Source of the DNA: a bacterium
GTDB taxonomy: Bacteria; Planctomycetota; Planctomycetia; Kolteriales; Kolteriaceae
DNA: 64,000 bases
NCBI GenBank assembly: GCA_019753235.1
Contig: JAIELF010000025.1
Location: 50,097-114,096 of the forward strand
Direction: 5' to 3'
The notes under the pieces were generated by a model, which saw nothing but the letters and a program-made list of their open reading frames with translations, was not told the DNA's origin and made no database searches. Below, piece by piece: positions 17,554 to 25,592 of this stretch. How positions within the stretch are numbered: the stretch's first letter is position 1; each line of letters begins with the position of its first letter. The position numbers were made by a program, and so were the translations under genes.

Positions 17554-18447
17554 GTGGGTTGCTGGACCGGTGTGGTTTCCATTTACGTCATGATGGCCGC
17601 GGACTTGCCGATCCGGGTTCCTTCCGAGCGTTTGCCCAACCTGGTGCAAGTAACATCCGAGGTCTATTGCGGCGGGCTCCCCGAGGGGGCCCTTGCGTTT
17701 CGCGAACTGCGCGAGTTCGGGATCAAGACGATCATCAGCGTCGATGGCGCGACGCCGGACGTCGAGAATGCGAAGACGGCGGGCCTTCGCTATGTTCACT
17801 TGCCCCACGGTTACGACGGTGTGCCCTCACAACGAGGGCATGAATTGGCTCGTGGCGTTCGCGATCTCCCCAAGCCGATCTACATTCATTGTCATCTTGG
17901 CAAGCATCGCAGCCCAGCGGCGGCGGCGCTGGCCTGTGTGGAATCGGGATTGCTACCTGCTGATCAGTCGCTTCGCGTACTTCAAGTGGCTGGGACCGGT
18001 GACAACTACCGCGGTCTTTACCGCGATGTTCGCCTAGCTCGGCCGGCCAGCACCGAGGTTCTCAATCATGCCGATGCCACCTTCCCCGCGCGAGCATCGG
18101 TCCCGCCCATGGCCGAGATGATGGTCGCTCTTGAGAAGACGTTCGATCGCTTGATCGAAGCAGAAAAGGGGGGCTGGATGGTTCCTGCCGATTCCGCTCA
18201 GAGCCCCGCTCATCATGCGTTGCTTCTGGCCGAACATTACTCAGAACTGGGACGTTTGCAGGAATCCCGCGATCGATCAGCACCGTTCGGCGAGCTTTTG
18301 CGGGCGAGTGAAAAGGAGGCGTATCGACTTGAAGAGAGTCTCAAGCAGTCGCGGGTGAGTGATGCCGCCCGTCTATTGCAAACGATCAAACAAAACTGCG
18401 TGACATGCCATCAACACTTTCGAGACAACGTTTCGCCCGTCCCCTGA
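17554..18447 (+). CDS. Dual-specificity/tyrosine phosphatase fused to a cytochrome c'-like heme domain
   Basis: A 297-residue two-domain protein. Residues 30-160 form a dual-specificity phosphatase fold with the P-loop IHCHLGKHRS (Cys113-x5-Arg119) and a candidate general acid Asp88. Residues 180-297 are helical and end with NCVTCHQHFRD (Cys282, Cys285, His286), the C-terminal heme-attachment signature of cytochrome c' proteins, here also followed by F-R. Residues 5-16 are hydrophobic and could be a weak export signal, but with no positive n-region; c-type heme attachment requires the extracytoplasmic side. GTG at 17554 has AGGAGG seven bases upstream. It is monocistronic and divergent from dapF. 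A redox- or gas-responsive phosphatase is an inference; I know of no characterised protein with this architecture. Confidence 0.8.
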   Translation: MGCWTGVVSIYVMMAADLPIRVPSERLPNLVQVTSEVYCGGLPEGALAFRELREFGIKTIISVDGATPDVENAKTAGLRYVHLPHGYDGVPSQRGHELARGVRDLPKPIYIHCHLGKHRSPAAAALACVESGLLPADQSLRVLQVAGTGDNYRGLYRDVRLARPASTEVLNHADATFPARASVPPMAEMMVALEKTFDRLIEAEKGGWMVPADSAQSPAHHALLLAEHYSELGRLQESRDRSAPFGELLRASEKEAYRLEESLKQSRVSDAARLLQTIKQNCVTCHQHFRDNVSPVP

Positions 18448-18619
18448 CATCGATCTCTTGAAGCCGGCCTATTCTTCTGTTTCGCGCGGATGGCCGAGAT
18501 GGTGATGCTCGACATCACTTGCCGGGATCGCATCATCAAAATCGTTCGCCCGCGAAAGTAGCCCTGGGGCATTCGTAAATGTCGCCGGCATCAGGGCGGA
18601 TCCTTCGGAGGACCGTTGG

Positions 18620-19960
18620 CTAGGGAGAGACTCTCTCGATCTGCTCAAGCGTCAGGGCTTGGTTCCAAAGACTTATTTCTTCGAGATCGCCGGTGAAACT
18701 CCCTTCAACGTTTTCTGACTTGCTCGCCGCACCGATGAGAATCGGAGCGCTGCTGGGTTGCAAGGTACCGGCAGCCGGGATCGAGGCGACCTCCTCTCCA
18801 TCGGTCCAAAGGGATAGCGTTTGCCCGTCGTAACGCGCGATCCAGTCGTGCATGGTCCCATCCACGCCAGCGTCCCCCTTCACGTGGAAGGAACCTTGGT
18901 CCGTACGAATGGAGAAGTTTAACTCGCGCTTTTGATCGACCTTGCTGGCAGTCCAGCAAAAATGAAGCTCATTGCCGACCCGGCCCTTGCTCCAAAGAAT
19001 AACGTCGTTTGCCGACGAATCAATCGACCCGCGCAGATGCGTCGTCATGGACGATCCAGGGACGTTCCATTCCTTGGGGGTGTTCAGATCGACTTGGGCA
19101 TGAAAGTGCGCCTGCTTCATGCGGGCGACCCGTTCGTTGTCCACTTGTGTCAACGTGATGTCACCAACAGGAGCCAGCGGAGGCTGATGGGCGTTGGACC
19201 GCTCGCCGAGATCCCAGTGGAGCGACGCAAAAGCGACAATCGCGTCGCGTGAATCGGCTGGCGCGACGCGGATCTGCTTCAAGCGAATGTTTTTGAACTG
19301 CGCTTTCATGGTCGGTCCAGTGTGAAGCTGCATCGCCAGGATACCGCGAGCTTCGAAACAATCTCCATCGCCATCGTGAGCGACGGCAATCACGCGTCCA
19401 TTGACGCTCAGGGTCAGTTCGGGCCCGATGGCCGACAGATGATACTCGTGCCAATCATCAAGTCGAAATTTTGCAGGAGCCGCTTCGACGGTCCCGGTCT
19501 TTACCGATCGATCGCCCGTGGGAGAAAACCATGCCTCTTGTCCTTCGAGCGCCAAATCGTGCCGACCAAACTCGTCGTAGAGTCGAGCTCGCCAGGGCTG
19601 ACCAAAATTGTTGTCGACCTGATAGCCGGCCACATCGCCGTTGGGAAGCCGACGACTTCGGTACTGAAAGCCGCCGTTGGTATCAGGGGTCGTCGAACCG
19701 GTATGGCGATAATCCAACTTGATTTCGAAATCCTCGACCAAACCACCTTGCCAGACGAGATACTGATTCATCGGCGGGCGATGGTCCGGCTTGATCGTGC
19801 CGGTGATCGCTTCATCCTCAATCGTCCAAAAAGAATCGTCCTGTCCCTGCCAACCCGCCAAGGATCGACCATCAAAAATGGAAACGAATCCTTCCTCGTC
19901 GGCAGAAGCCGAGCCGTTCGCGAGCAATGGCACCATGCAGAGCAGGAAAGCTTTCATCAT
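18620..19960 (-). CDS. Secreted DUF1080 (3-keto-disaccharide hydrolase-like) protein with LamG-type C-terminus
   Basis: A 446-residue exported protein. The signal peptide MMKAFLLCMVPLLANGSASA is followed by a DUF1080 domain with FVSIFDGRSLAGWQGQDDSF near its start and the conserved NGGFQYRSR later. This family includes 3-keto-glucoside/disaccharide hydrolases and is heavily expanded in planctomycetes. The C-terminal part, roughly residues 270-446, has WIARYDGQTLSLWTDGEEVA and a terminal LEEISLWNQALTLEQIE, the pattern of a laminin-G-like concanavalin fold. So two jelly-roll domains may bind or cut carbohydrate outside the cytoplasm. ATG at 19960 is preceded by GGGGATT. A second ATG follows immediately at 19957. 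The substrate is unknown. Confidence 0.85.
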   Translation of the reverse strand: MMKAFLLCMVPLLANGSASADEEGFVSIFDGRSLAGWQGQDDSFWTIEDEAITGTIKPDHRPPMNQYLVWQGGLVEDFEIKLDYRHTGSTTPDTNGGFQYRSRRLPNGDVAGYQVDNNFGQPWRARLYDEFGRHDLALEGQEAWFSPTGDRSVKTGTVEAAPAKFRLDDWHEYHLSAIGPELTLSVNGRVIAVAHDGDGDCFEARGILAMQLHTGPTMKAQFKNIRLKQIRVAPADSRDAIVAFASLHWDLGERSNAHQPPLAPVGDITLTQVDNERVARMKQAHFHAQVDLNTPKEWNVPGSSMTTHLRGSIDSSANDVILWSKGRVGNELHFCWTASKVDQKRELNFSIRTDQGSFHVKGDAGVDGTMHDWIARYDGQTLSLWTDGEEVASIPAAGTLQPSSAPILIGAASKSENVEGSFTGDLEEISLWNQALTLEQIERVSP

Positions 19961-19984
19961 TGAATCCCCAGTGTTTTTGATTGT

Positions 19985-21511
19985 CTACTCGGCCGATGAC
20001 GGGCGGAGTCGATCAACATCGCGGAGTGTTTCGCTGATCACGACGGGAGAGACCTTCGCCAGCGCTATCGTGGGATACTGGCGAAGATCCAAACCCTCCC
20101 GGCGATCGAATTCTCCTTGGATGAAAGCGACGATTCCCAGGGGCACCCCCTCGGCCGATCCATAATCGCCCCCCAAGAATACGGGATCATGAAACAGGAC
20201 CGCCGTCACATTCCAAACCTCGAAATGCTTGTGATGATAGACCGACATTCCTCCCTCGAATGCCGGCGCGGGAAGCCAACCCTTTCTTTTGAGCGTCCCC
20301 TTGAGGACTCGATGGTCCACGGAAGTGCCGATGTATCGACTGATTGTTGCTCCTGCGAGTTCGTTCGGATCGAGTCGATTAACTTCGCGAGCAAGCTGCA
20401 TGAATGGTTGCTGGATGGCATAGTCAGAGAACAATTGTTTCCAGCCCGCGGACGTCTCTGTGTCTAAGTCGATGGGATGAGGAATCTCGACGCGTGAATC
20501 CGCCGGAAGAGATATCTCGCCATCCCCTTGATCGGCCAGTGAGTAATCCTCGGCCACGCGAAACATCGTTTTGTTGTTAGGCAGATCGCAGAACGCCCAG
20601 AGAAGACTCGGGGCGATGGTCCTCATGATCGGATGTGACAGAAAAAGGGATTGCCACGCCGCCGCGGGCCATTCACGTCGGGCGATCATCGCTCGTTCGA
20701 GTCGGCCGGCTTGATGCGTGTGGAGATCTTTCAGCCTCTTTTTCGCCTGCTTCAACCAATCACTGGGTGATATCTCGCCAGGGGATTCGCCGCTCGCTTT
20801 GGGAAGCGAGCGGACTACTTTGCCAGCCTCATTGCGAAGTTCGAACGATCCGCCCGGCTTCAATTGGGCTCGAACGGACCGGTTCCCCTCGGCAAAAGTC
20901 CGCGAGCCGTGGGAATCAAGCTCGAGCGTCGGGATGACTTGATCGGCCAAATCTTCGACCGTGATCCCTTTCGTTTGGGCTGCTTGGCAGAACGCCGATC
21001 GGGCCATTTCGACAAACGCGGGAGTCCCCTTCCCGTGAGCTATTTCGTCGAGATCATGCAGAGCGCTGGGACTGGCGACCTGCGACAGAAGATCGACAGC
21101 GAGCTGCGACTGGACCCGTTTCTTTTTCTTGACCCAGTCGCGAAGCCATTGGCCCACGAGAACCATGGTCGCGTCGTTGCCCCATTCTGCTAACGGAGGA
21201 ATCACCCAGCGGTGCCTGGTCGGGGAACCTCCTTCCACCCACCATCGGGCGACACTCTCGGCAAGTGGACGCATGGAAGTCGGATCAAGTCGATCGCGAA
21301 TCGCGCCGTAGATCGCGTCGTCTTGGGGCCGTGTCGACTTCCAGAGTGCGATGATGGGCCCGACGGGCGCCTCTGTCCCATCGCGAAAGGAAATCGGAGG
21401 AAACATCTGTGGATCGAGATACTTCTCCAAATTCTTTGTCGAAACAGATTCGATGAGCCAAGCAGCAAGGTCGGCCATCGCGTCGGGGATAGGTCGAGAA
21501 CGCTTCGCCAT
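19985..21511 (-). CDS. MolR/YehI-like DUF4132 domain protein
   Basis: A 508-residue soluble protein. The C-terminal third, with LKRKGWLPAPAFEGGMSVYH, the region around residues 455-490 and the terminal VSPVVISETLRDVDRL, matches my recollection of the DUF4132 (MolR/YehI) family, whose members end in SEVLRDVD-type sequence. The biochemical function of this family is unknown. The N-terminal half is helical and Trp-rich with no motif I recognise. ATG at 21511 lies six bases after the stop of the small gene upstream, with GAGGAG about 12 nt before it, so translation coupling is likely. It is the last gene of a VWA-SWIM-small ORF-MolR unit, matching E. coli yehP, yehQ and yehI in content. Confidence 0.7.
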   Translation of the reverse strand: MAKRSRPIPDAMADLAAWLIESVSTKNLEKYLDPQMFPPISFRDGTEAPVGPIIALWKSTRPQDDAIYGAIRDRLDPTSMRPLAESVARWWVEGGSPTRHRWVIPPLAEWGNDATMVLVGQWLRDWVKKKKRVQSQLAVDLLSQVASPSALHDLDEIAHGKGTPAFVEMARSAFCQAAQTKGITVEDLADQVIPTLELDSHGSRTFAEGNRSVRAQLKPGGSFELRNEAGKVVRSLPKASGESPGEISPSDWLKQAKKRLKDLHTHQAGRLERAMIARREWPAAAWQSLFLSHPIMRTIAPSLLWAFCDLPNNKTMFRVAEDYSLADQGDGEISLPADSRVEIPHPIDLDTETSAGWKQLFSDYAIQQPFMQLAREVNRLDPNELAGATISRYIGTSVDHRVLKGTLKRKGWLPAPAFEGGMSVYHHKHFEVWNVTAVLFHDPVFLGGDYGSAEGVPLGIVAFIQGEFDRREGLDLRQYPTIALAKVSPVVISETLRDVDRLRPSSAE

Positions 21512-21517
21512 CGGCTT

Positions 21518-21817
21518 CTATTTCTCCTCGACGGACCAAGGCTCATCAAGCCAAACCCGTTCTCGCGTGATGTCATGAATGACGAGCAGTCTACCAAACG
21601 GCCCCGTCCGGTCGGAAGGGGGGGCCGAGAGAAGAGCGTCCAATGATCGGGCCAGCTGGTCAAGCCCTGCCTCGCGCAGTCGGCTCTCATGACTCTTTCC
21701 CAGTGTGAGATGCTCGTGGGTCCAGCCTGTTAAACCGAGCGCGATGGATGCATCGATCCATGCCGAGAACTCATCGACTCGCCGACAGATTTCAGAAATC
21801 GGTTTGGCGTCGGACAT
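21518..21817 (-). CDS. Small uncharacterised protein of the VWA/SWIM/MolR unit
   Basis: A 99-residue acidic protein that I cannot assign to a family. It contains ICRRVDEFSAWIDASIALGL, probably helical, and a C-terminal FGRLLVIHDITRERVWLDEP, probably beta. ATG at 21817 overlaps the end of the SWIM gene by 26 bp, which supports translational coupling. It ends just six bases before the MolR-like start, so it is embedded in the operon. An open frame to 21847 would add ten residues. A role as an adaptor or subunit of whatever the VWA, SWIM and MolR proteins form is inference from position only. Confidence 0.62.
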   Translation of the reverse strand: MSDAKPISEICRRVDEFSAWIDASIALGLTGWTHEHLTLGKSHESRLREAGLDQLARSLDALLSAPPSDRTGPFGRLLVIHDITRERVWLDEPWSVEEK

Positions 21818-23492
21818 GTGGCTTTCCATCCCAACGTTGCAAGTCAATCACCCAAAGACGAATCCCGGCGCTCTCGAAAAATAGCATGGCAATAGGCTCG
21901 GCCGTCCGCAATGACTCGATCGAGCGATATCTCGCCAGGACCGCCATCGGGGTCGACATTCGACTTACTTTCTCAAGCGACTCGATCATGTCGGCTCGCT
22001 CGGATCGGTAGTTGTATTCAAGGTCGATTCTTCTTCCCTGCCGATCATACATCGGCCAGATCAGCGTTTGACGACCGGAATCGAACCGAGCCAGGTCATG
22101 CCGAGCGGGGCAAAGCCATTGAATCTCAGGCCGGCCACCAGTCAGTATCGACGGGAATGTCTTCTTCGCCCGGTCCGCGAGCCGATCCCACCCATCAATG
22201 CCGAACTGTTGAGAGAGCATCAACCAGTCAACGCCATCGGGCTTCAACTCGACTTCATTCTCTTTGACACCACGAAATTTTCCGTCGTCAACGACGTTCT
22301 CGTGGTGACAATGAAACATGGTCCCGAGCAAATCGCGCGCGGTGAAAACTTCCCCCAGAATCGTCGAACGGGCCAAATCGCTGGGAGACAAATCGAGCTC
22401 GCGTGGTCGGGCCGTGCTCGCGGTCACCATGTCACCCGACTCGACATCCTGCAGAAGAAGATTCAAGCCCGTATGCTCGTCCGTCCACCATGCTTGTGCC
22501 CCCACGCCGACAAAGGTTCGTCTGCTGGGCTTCTCCCCGGCGTCGAGATCCACTTCTCTTTGATGGCTTCGATCGACGGAAATAGCGCTCGAGGCAAGTT
22601 CCCATTCAAGCCAAGCGGCAGCGAGATCGCGACGAACGAGCTCTGCTCGAAAGGGGCGATCGCCGGTCCGTTGATCACCGATCTGCCCGGCCAATCGCTC
22701 GAGTAACTTCGCTCCTTGCCGAATCCCTTGTTTCTCAAGTTCGAGCGCCGTCGTCTGAGCAGCCGAGCACCACGCCATCGATAATCCATCCCAACCACAA
22801 GTCATCAATTCGACAATCATCGCGTGGTATCGCCGCCAAGCCGAGCTTCGGTCGGGCGCGGGTTCTTTCTCCTTTTTCTCCTGCACAATCTGATCGACAT
22901 CGCCCCGCAGCGCCACGATCGCGGGGACAACATGCGGGCAAGGCATCGTGCCCCGACAGGAACAAAGGGCTCCCTCCCAATGGCTCCCCGCCGGGAAAGA
23001 GATTGTGATCGCCATACCCCCGAACGATACTTGACGAGAGTGAGCCGAGTCCACCCGCGGCGGGTGTTCCTGCAGGAACCGAATCCCCTTGTTCCAGAGA
23101 GTTTTGCCGATCGTCTTTGCAAGCGCGACCCGGTCCATCGCGAGAAGCTCGTCCATGGCCGGCACGGCTTTCGCCCGTCCCTTCGTGGCGGGGACGACCG
23201 AAGCGATCTCGGCCCCAGGCAGAGGATTCGCTTGCAGCCAAAGGACCGATCGCAAGAGGTGTCGGCAAAGAGTCCCTGCCAGACAACTGCAATCTCCTTG
23301 CAGTGATCGTCCCGGCGGAAATCGACAAGTCACGCCATCGGACCATTGCACAATGATTGTCAGGTCTTCCCACCAAGCATGGGCAGAAAGGGACGCGTCC
23401 GCCAATTCCTTTTTCGCGCGCTGGACAAGTCCGACGCTGGAAGCGCGACGAAGTTCATCTTCGGTCAGGCCCGCGAGGTCCGGTCGGTTCAT
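21792..23492 (-). CDS. SWIM zinc-finger protein (YehQ-like)
   Basis: A 566-residue protein with two SWIM-type zinc motifs. The first is CSCLAGTLCRHLLRSV (C-x-C-x5-C-x-H) near residue 75; the second is CSCRGTMPCPHVVPAI near residue 190. SWIM fingers are predicted to bind DNA or protein. The remainder is a mixed helical region, and the C-terminal part shows WLCPARHDLARFDSGRQTLIWPMYDRQGRR segments without a known catalytic motif. The start codon forms an ATGA overlap with the stop of the upstream VWA gene, so the two are translationally coupled. It is the same type as E. coli YehQ and lies in the same gene company. Function unknown. Confidence 0.82.
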   Translation of the reverse strand: MNRPDLAGLTEDELRRASSVGLVQRAKKELADASLSAHAWWEDLTIIVQWSDGVTCRFPPGRSLQGDCSCLAGTLCRHLLRSVLWLQANPLPGAEIASVVPATKGRAKAVPAMDELLAMDRVALAKTIGKTLWNKGIRFLQEHPPRVDSAHSRQVSFGGMAITISFPAGSHWEGALCSCRGTMPCPHVVPAIVALRGDVDQIVQEKKEKEPAPDRSSAWRRYHAMIVELMTCGWDGLSMAWCSAAQTTALELEKQGIRQGAKLLERLAGQIGDQRTGDRPFRAELVRRDLAAAWLEWELASSAISVDRSHQREVDLDAGEKPSRRTFVGVGAQAWWTDEHTGLNLLLQDVESGDMVTASTARPRELDLSPSDLARSTILGEVFTARDLLGTMFHCHHENVVDDGKFRGVKENEVELKPDGVDWLMLSQQFGIDGWDRLADRAKKTFPSILTGGRPEIQWLCPARHDLARFDSGRQTLIWPMYDRQGRRIDLEYNYRSERADMIESLEKVSRMSTPMAVLARYRSIESLRTAEPIAMLFFESAGIRLWVIDLQRWDGKPHVRRQTDF

Positions 23493-24622
23493 CGTCGGCG
23501 AATCCGCTCTGCAACCCATTCTGCCAACCGATCGGGTGTCATGGCCGCGATCGACATTCCTCGCTTCGCAAGTTTCTTCGCCAGATCTCTGTTATAAGCG
23601 GGTTCGGCCCGGTCATCGAGAGCTGCCAATCCCAACGCGGTGACACCATGCTGCACCAACCGAGCTATTCGATCGAGAAGCCTCTTTTCGTCCCCTCCCT
23701 CATAAAAATCAGTGATCAGGACCACCATCGTCTCTTTCGGTCGGGTCAACAATGGATCCACGTAGGCTAGCGCCTGACCGATGTCGGTTCCTCCACCCAG
23801 TTGGACCCGTAAGAGAAGCTCGACCGGGTCGCCAATCTGATCGCTGAAATCGACGACCGACGTATCAAACGCGATCAAACGCGTTCGAAGCATCCGCAGA
23901 TTCTGAAAGATTCCCGCGAGCACCGCCGCGTGAATGAGGGAGTCGACCATGCTCCCCGACTGATCGACCAAAAGAAAAAGATCCCACGGGTTTTGCCGAT
24001 GAATTCGAGAAAAAAAGTATGGTCTCTCTAGGACCAGCCGACTTTCCTTCGGCTGGAAATGCTTCAAGTTTCGGCGAATGGTCCGGACGACGTCAAAGTT
24101 GCGAGCCAGCTTGAGTGCATTCGGCGATCGGCGATCGGCCCCGCCGCTGAAGTGCTGACGAACTTTGATCTCCAACTTCTCGCGCAGCTCGGCAACCACC
24201 TTGCGGATGATGCGTCGAACCGCGTCGAGCAGCCGGCTGGGCACTATGCTCCGCACCGCCAGGATCGATCGCAATAGATCGATGTTAGGCTCGATCTTTT
24301 GGAGCGTCTCCTCGTCCGCCAAGATCGCGGTCAACTTGTATCGCTCGAGTGCTAGCTTGGTAAGGCTCTCGGCAGTCGAACGGGGAAAAAGATCCCGCAC
24401 CATGACAAGCCATTGGGGAACATGCAGAGAGCTGGGATCCAGCGTACCAATTCGATCTCGACGATGCCCCCCGGATCCGTCATGCTCGCGATCGAAGAGA
24501 TAACCAAGGACCTGGTCGATCTGAGCGTCCTGCTCGGTGAGGAAGGAGGGCTGATCGTTTCGCTGTGAGTCGGGGCCCAGAATCAATCGCCAGCGCCGCC
24601 GGCGTTCTTCGGGCGATAGCAA
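23489..24622 (-). CDS. VWA-domain protein (YehP-like)
   Basis: A protein of about 377 residues whose C-terminal 200 residues are a von Willebrand A domain. The MIDAS is intact: FLLVDQSGSMVDSLIHA (D-x-S-x-S), with Thr in GGGTDIGQALAYVDP and Asp in MVVLITDFYEGGD. The N-terminus EERRRRWRLILGPDSQ resembles the opening of YehP-type proteins. I prefer TTG at 24622 because GGGAGGA precedes it by six bases. ATG at 24640 or TTG at 24760 are longer alternatives. The gene begins a four-gene unit and is divergent from gluconokinase. VWA proteins of this kind normally partner a MoxR AAA+ ATPase, which is not in this cluster. Confidence 0.84.
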   Translation of the reverse strand: MLSPEERRRRWRLILGPDSQRNDQPSFLTEQDAQIDQVLGYLFDREHDGSGGHRRDRIGTLDPSSLHVPQWLVMVRDLFPRSTAESLTKLALERYKLTAILADEETLQKIEPNIDLLRSILAVRSIVPSRLLDAVRRIIRKVVAELREKLEIKVRQHFSGGADRRSPNALKLARNFDVVRTIRRNLKHFQPKESRLVLERPYFFSRIHRQNPWDLFLLVDQSGSMVDSLIHAAVLAGIFQNLRMLRTRLIAFDTSVVDFSDQIGDPVELLLRVQLGGGTDIGQALAYVDPLLTRPKETMVVLITDFYEGGDEKRLLDRIARLVQHGVTALGLAALDDRAEPAYNRDLAKKLAKRGMSIAAMTPDRLAEWVAERIRRR

Positions 24623-24801
24623 GACGCGTCCTCCCACCATGATTTTCGCGAACGAGTTCAGAGACCCACGAAAGGTGGCGACTTCTTGCCGAGCCCTTTC
24701 CGTTTCGTTACGTGATCCATGAAAAGATGTTGCCTGACTGTCCGCAAGATAAGTCTGCAAAATAGTTTCGTCATTTTATTCGCCACGCGCGGGGGCCAAC
24801 G

Positions 24802-25302
24802 ATGCTTTTGGTGATAGGCGGCGTCTCCGGGTCGGGAAAGTCGCGGGTCGGGAAAAGGATTGCCGAGCTGATCGGCGGTGTTTTTTTTGATGGTGATGAT
24901 TTCCACCCCGCCGCCAACAAAGAAAAGATGAGTCGACGGGAACCTCTGACCGATGCGGACCGCGGGCCTTGGCTCGCAAAAATGGCCGAGCTGCTGCATG
25001 ATCGACGCAACTTAACAGAATCGACGGTATTGGCCTGTTCGGCGCTGAAGTCGACCTATCGGGAAATTCTTCGCGTTGATCCACGGGTGCGAATCGCGAT
25101 TCTCGATCTCCCCAAGGAGACCTTGATGGCTCGTCTTGCCGGTCGAAAGGGGCATTTCTTCCCGCCTGATTTACTGGAAAGTCAGCTTCGGACCTTAGAA
25201 GCACCCGCCGACGAACCCGGAACAGAAATGATCCATGGGGACCGCCCGGTGGATGAACTTGCTCGGGCCGTTATCGCCTGGGCAAGCGAGGGTTCCGTCT
25301 GA
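24802..25302 (+). CDS. gntK: Gluconokinase
   Basis: A 166-residue P-loop kinase that phosphorylates D-gluconate to 6-phosphogluconate for the pentose phosphate or Entner-Doudoroff pathway. The Walker A is GVSGSGKS at residues 7-14. The gluconokinase-specific FFDGDDFHPAANKEKMSR follows, with LTDADRGPWLAKM and ACSALKSTYREILR, all close to the GntK/IdnK family. The length is standard. The gene stands alone and is divergent from the VWA gene. No gluconate transporter or regulator is adjacent, so substrate supply is not explained by the context. ATG at 24802 is the only good start; the ribosome site is weak. Confidence 0.94.
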   Translation: MLLVIGGVSGSGKSRVGKRIAELIGGVFFDGDDFHPAANKEKMSRREPLTDADRGPWLAKMAELLHDRRNLTESTVLACSALKSTYREILRVDPRVRIAILDLPKETLMARLAGRKGHFFPPDLLESQLRTLEAPADEPGTEMIHGDRPVDELARAVIAWASEGSV

Positions 25303-25592
25303 GGAGGCCCCTTGCCAAGGTGGGTGCCAGCCCCGTATCCTGCCACCGCCCCTGACATCTCTGGGGGGGATTGACAACACCGATCTTGTGTCGATCACGG
25401 ACGGACAAGTGATGAGCCATCCTCGACTTGGGAACAACCGGATGCCAACACCCCTCGCGGGTGGTGGGTGACATTTGTGAACGTTTCTCTGTACGATGAT
25501 GGCTTGCAAGGATCCGGCTCCGCGGGCCGAAAGGATCCCAGAAGCCGTTTACAGACAGGAGCGGTCGATGATCGATCGATCGAAAAGACTGA

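Noticed and set aside
25303..25592. Possible small RNA or repeat in the gluconokinase-topB gap (CACCC/GGGTG hairpin and two GGATCC sites)
   Set aside because: The hairpin is short, there is no T-run, and the elements are not repeated elsewhere that I can see.
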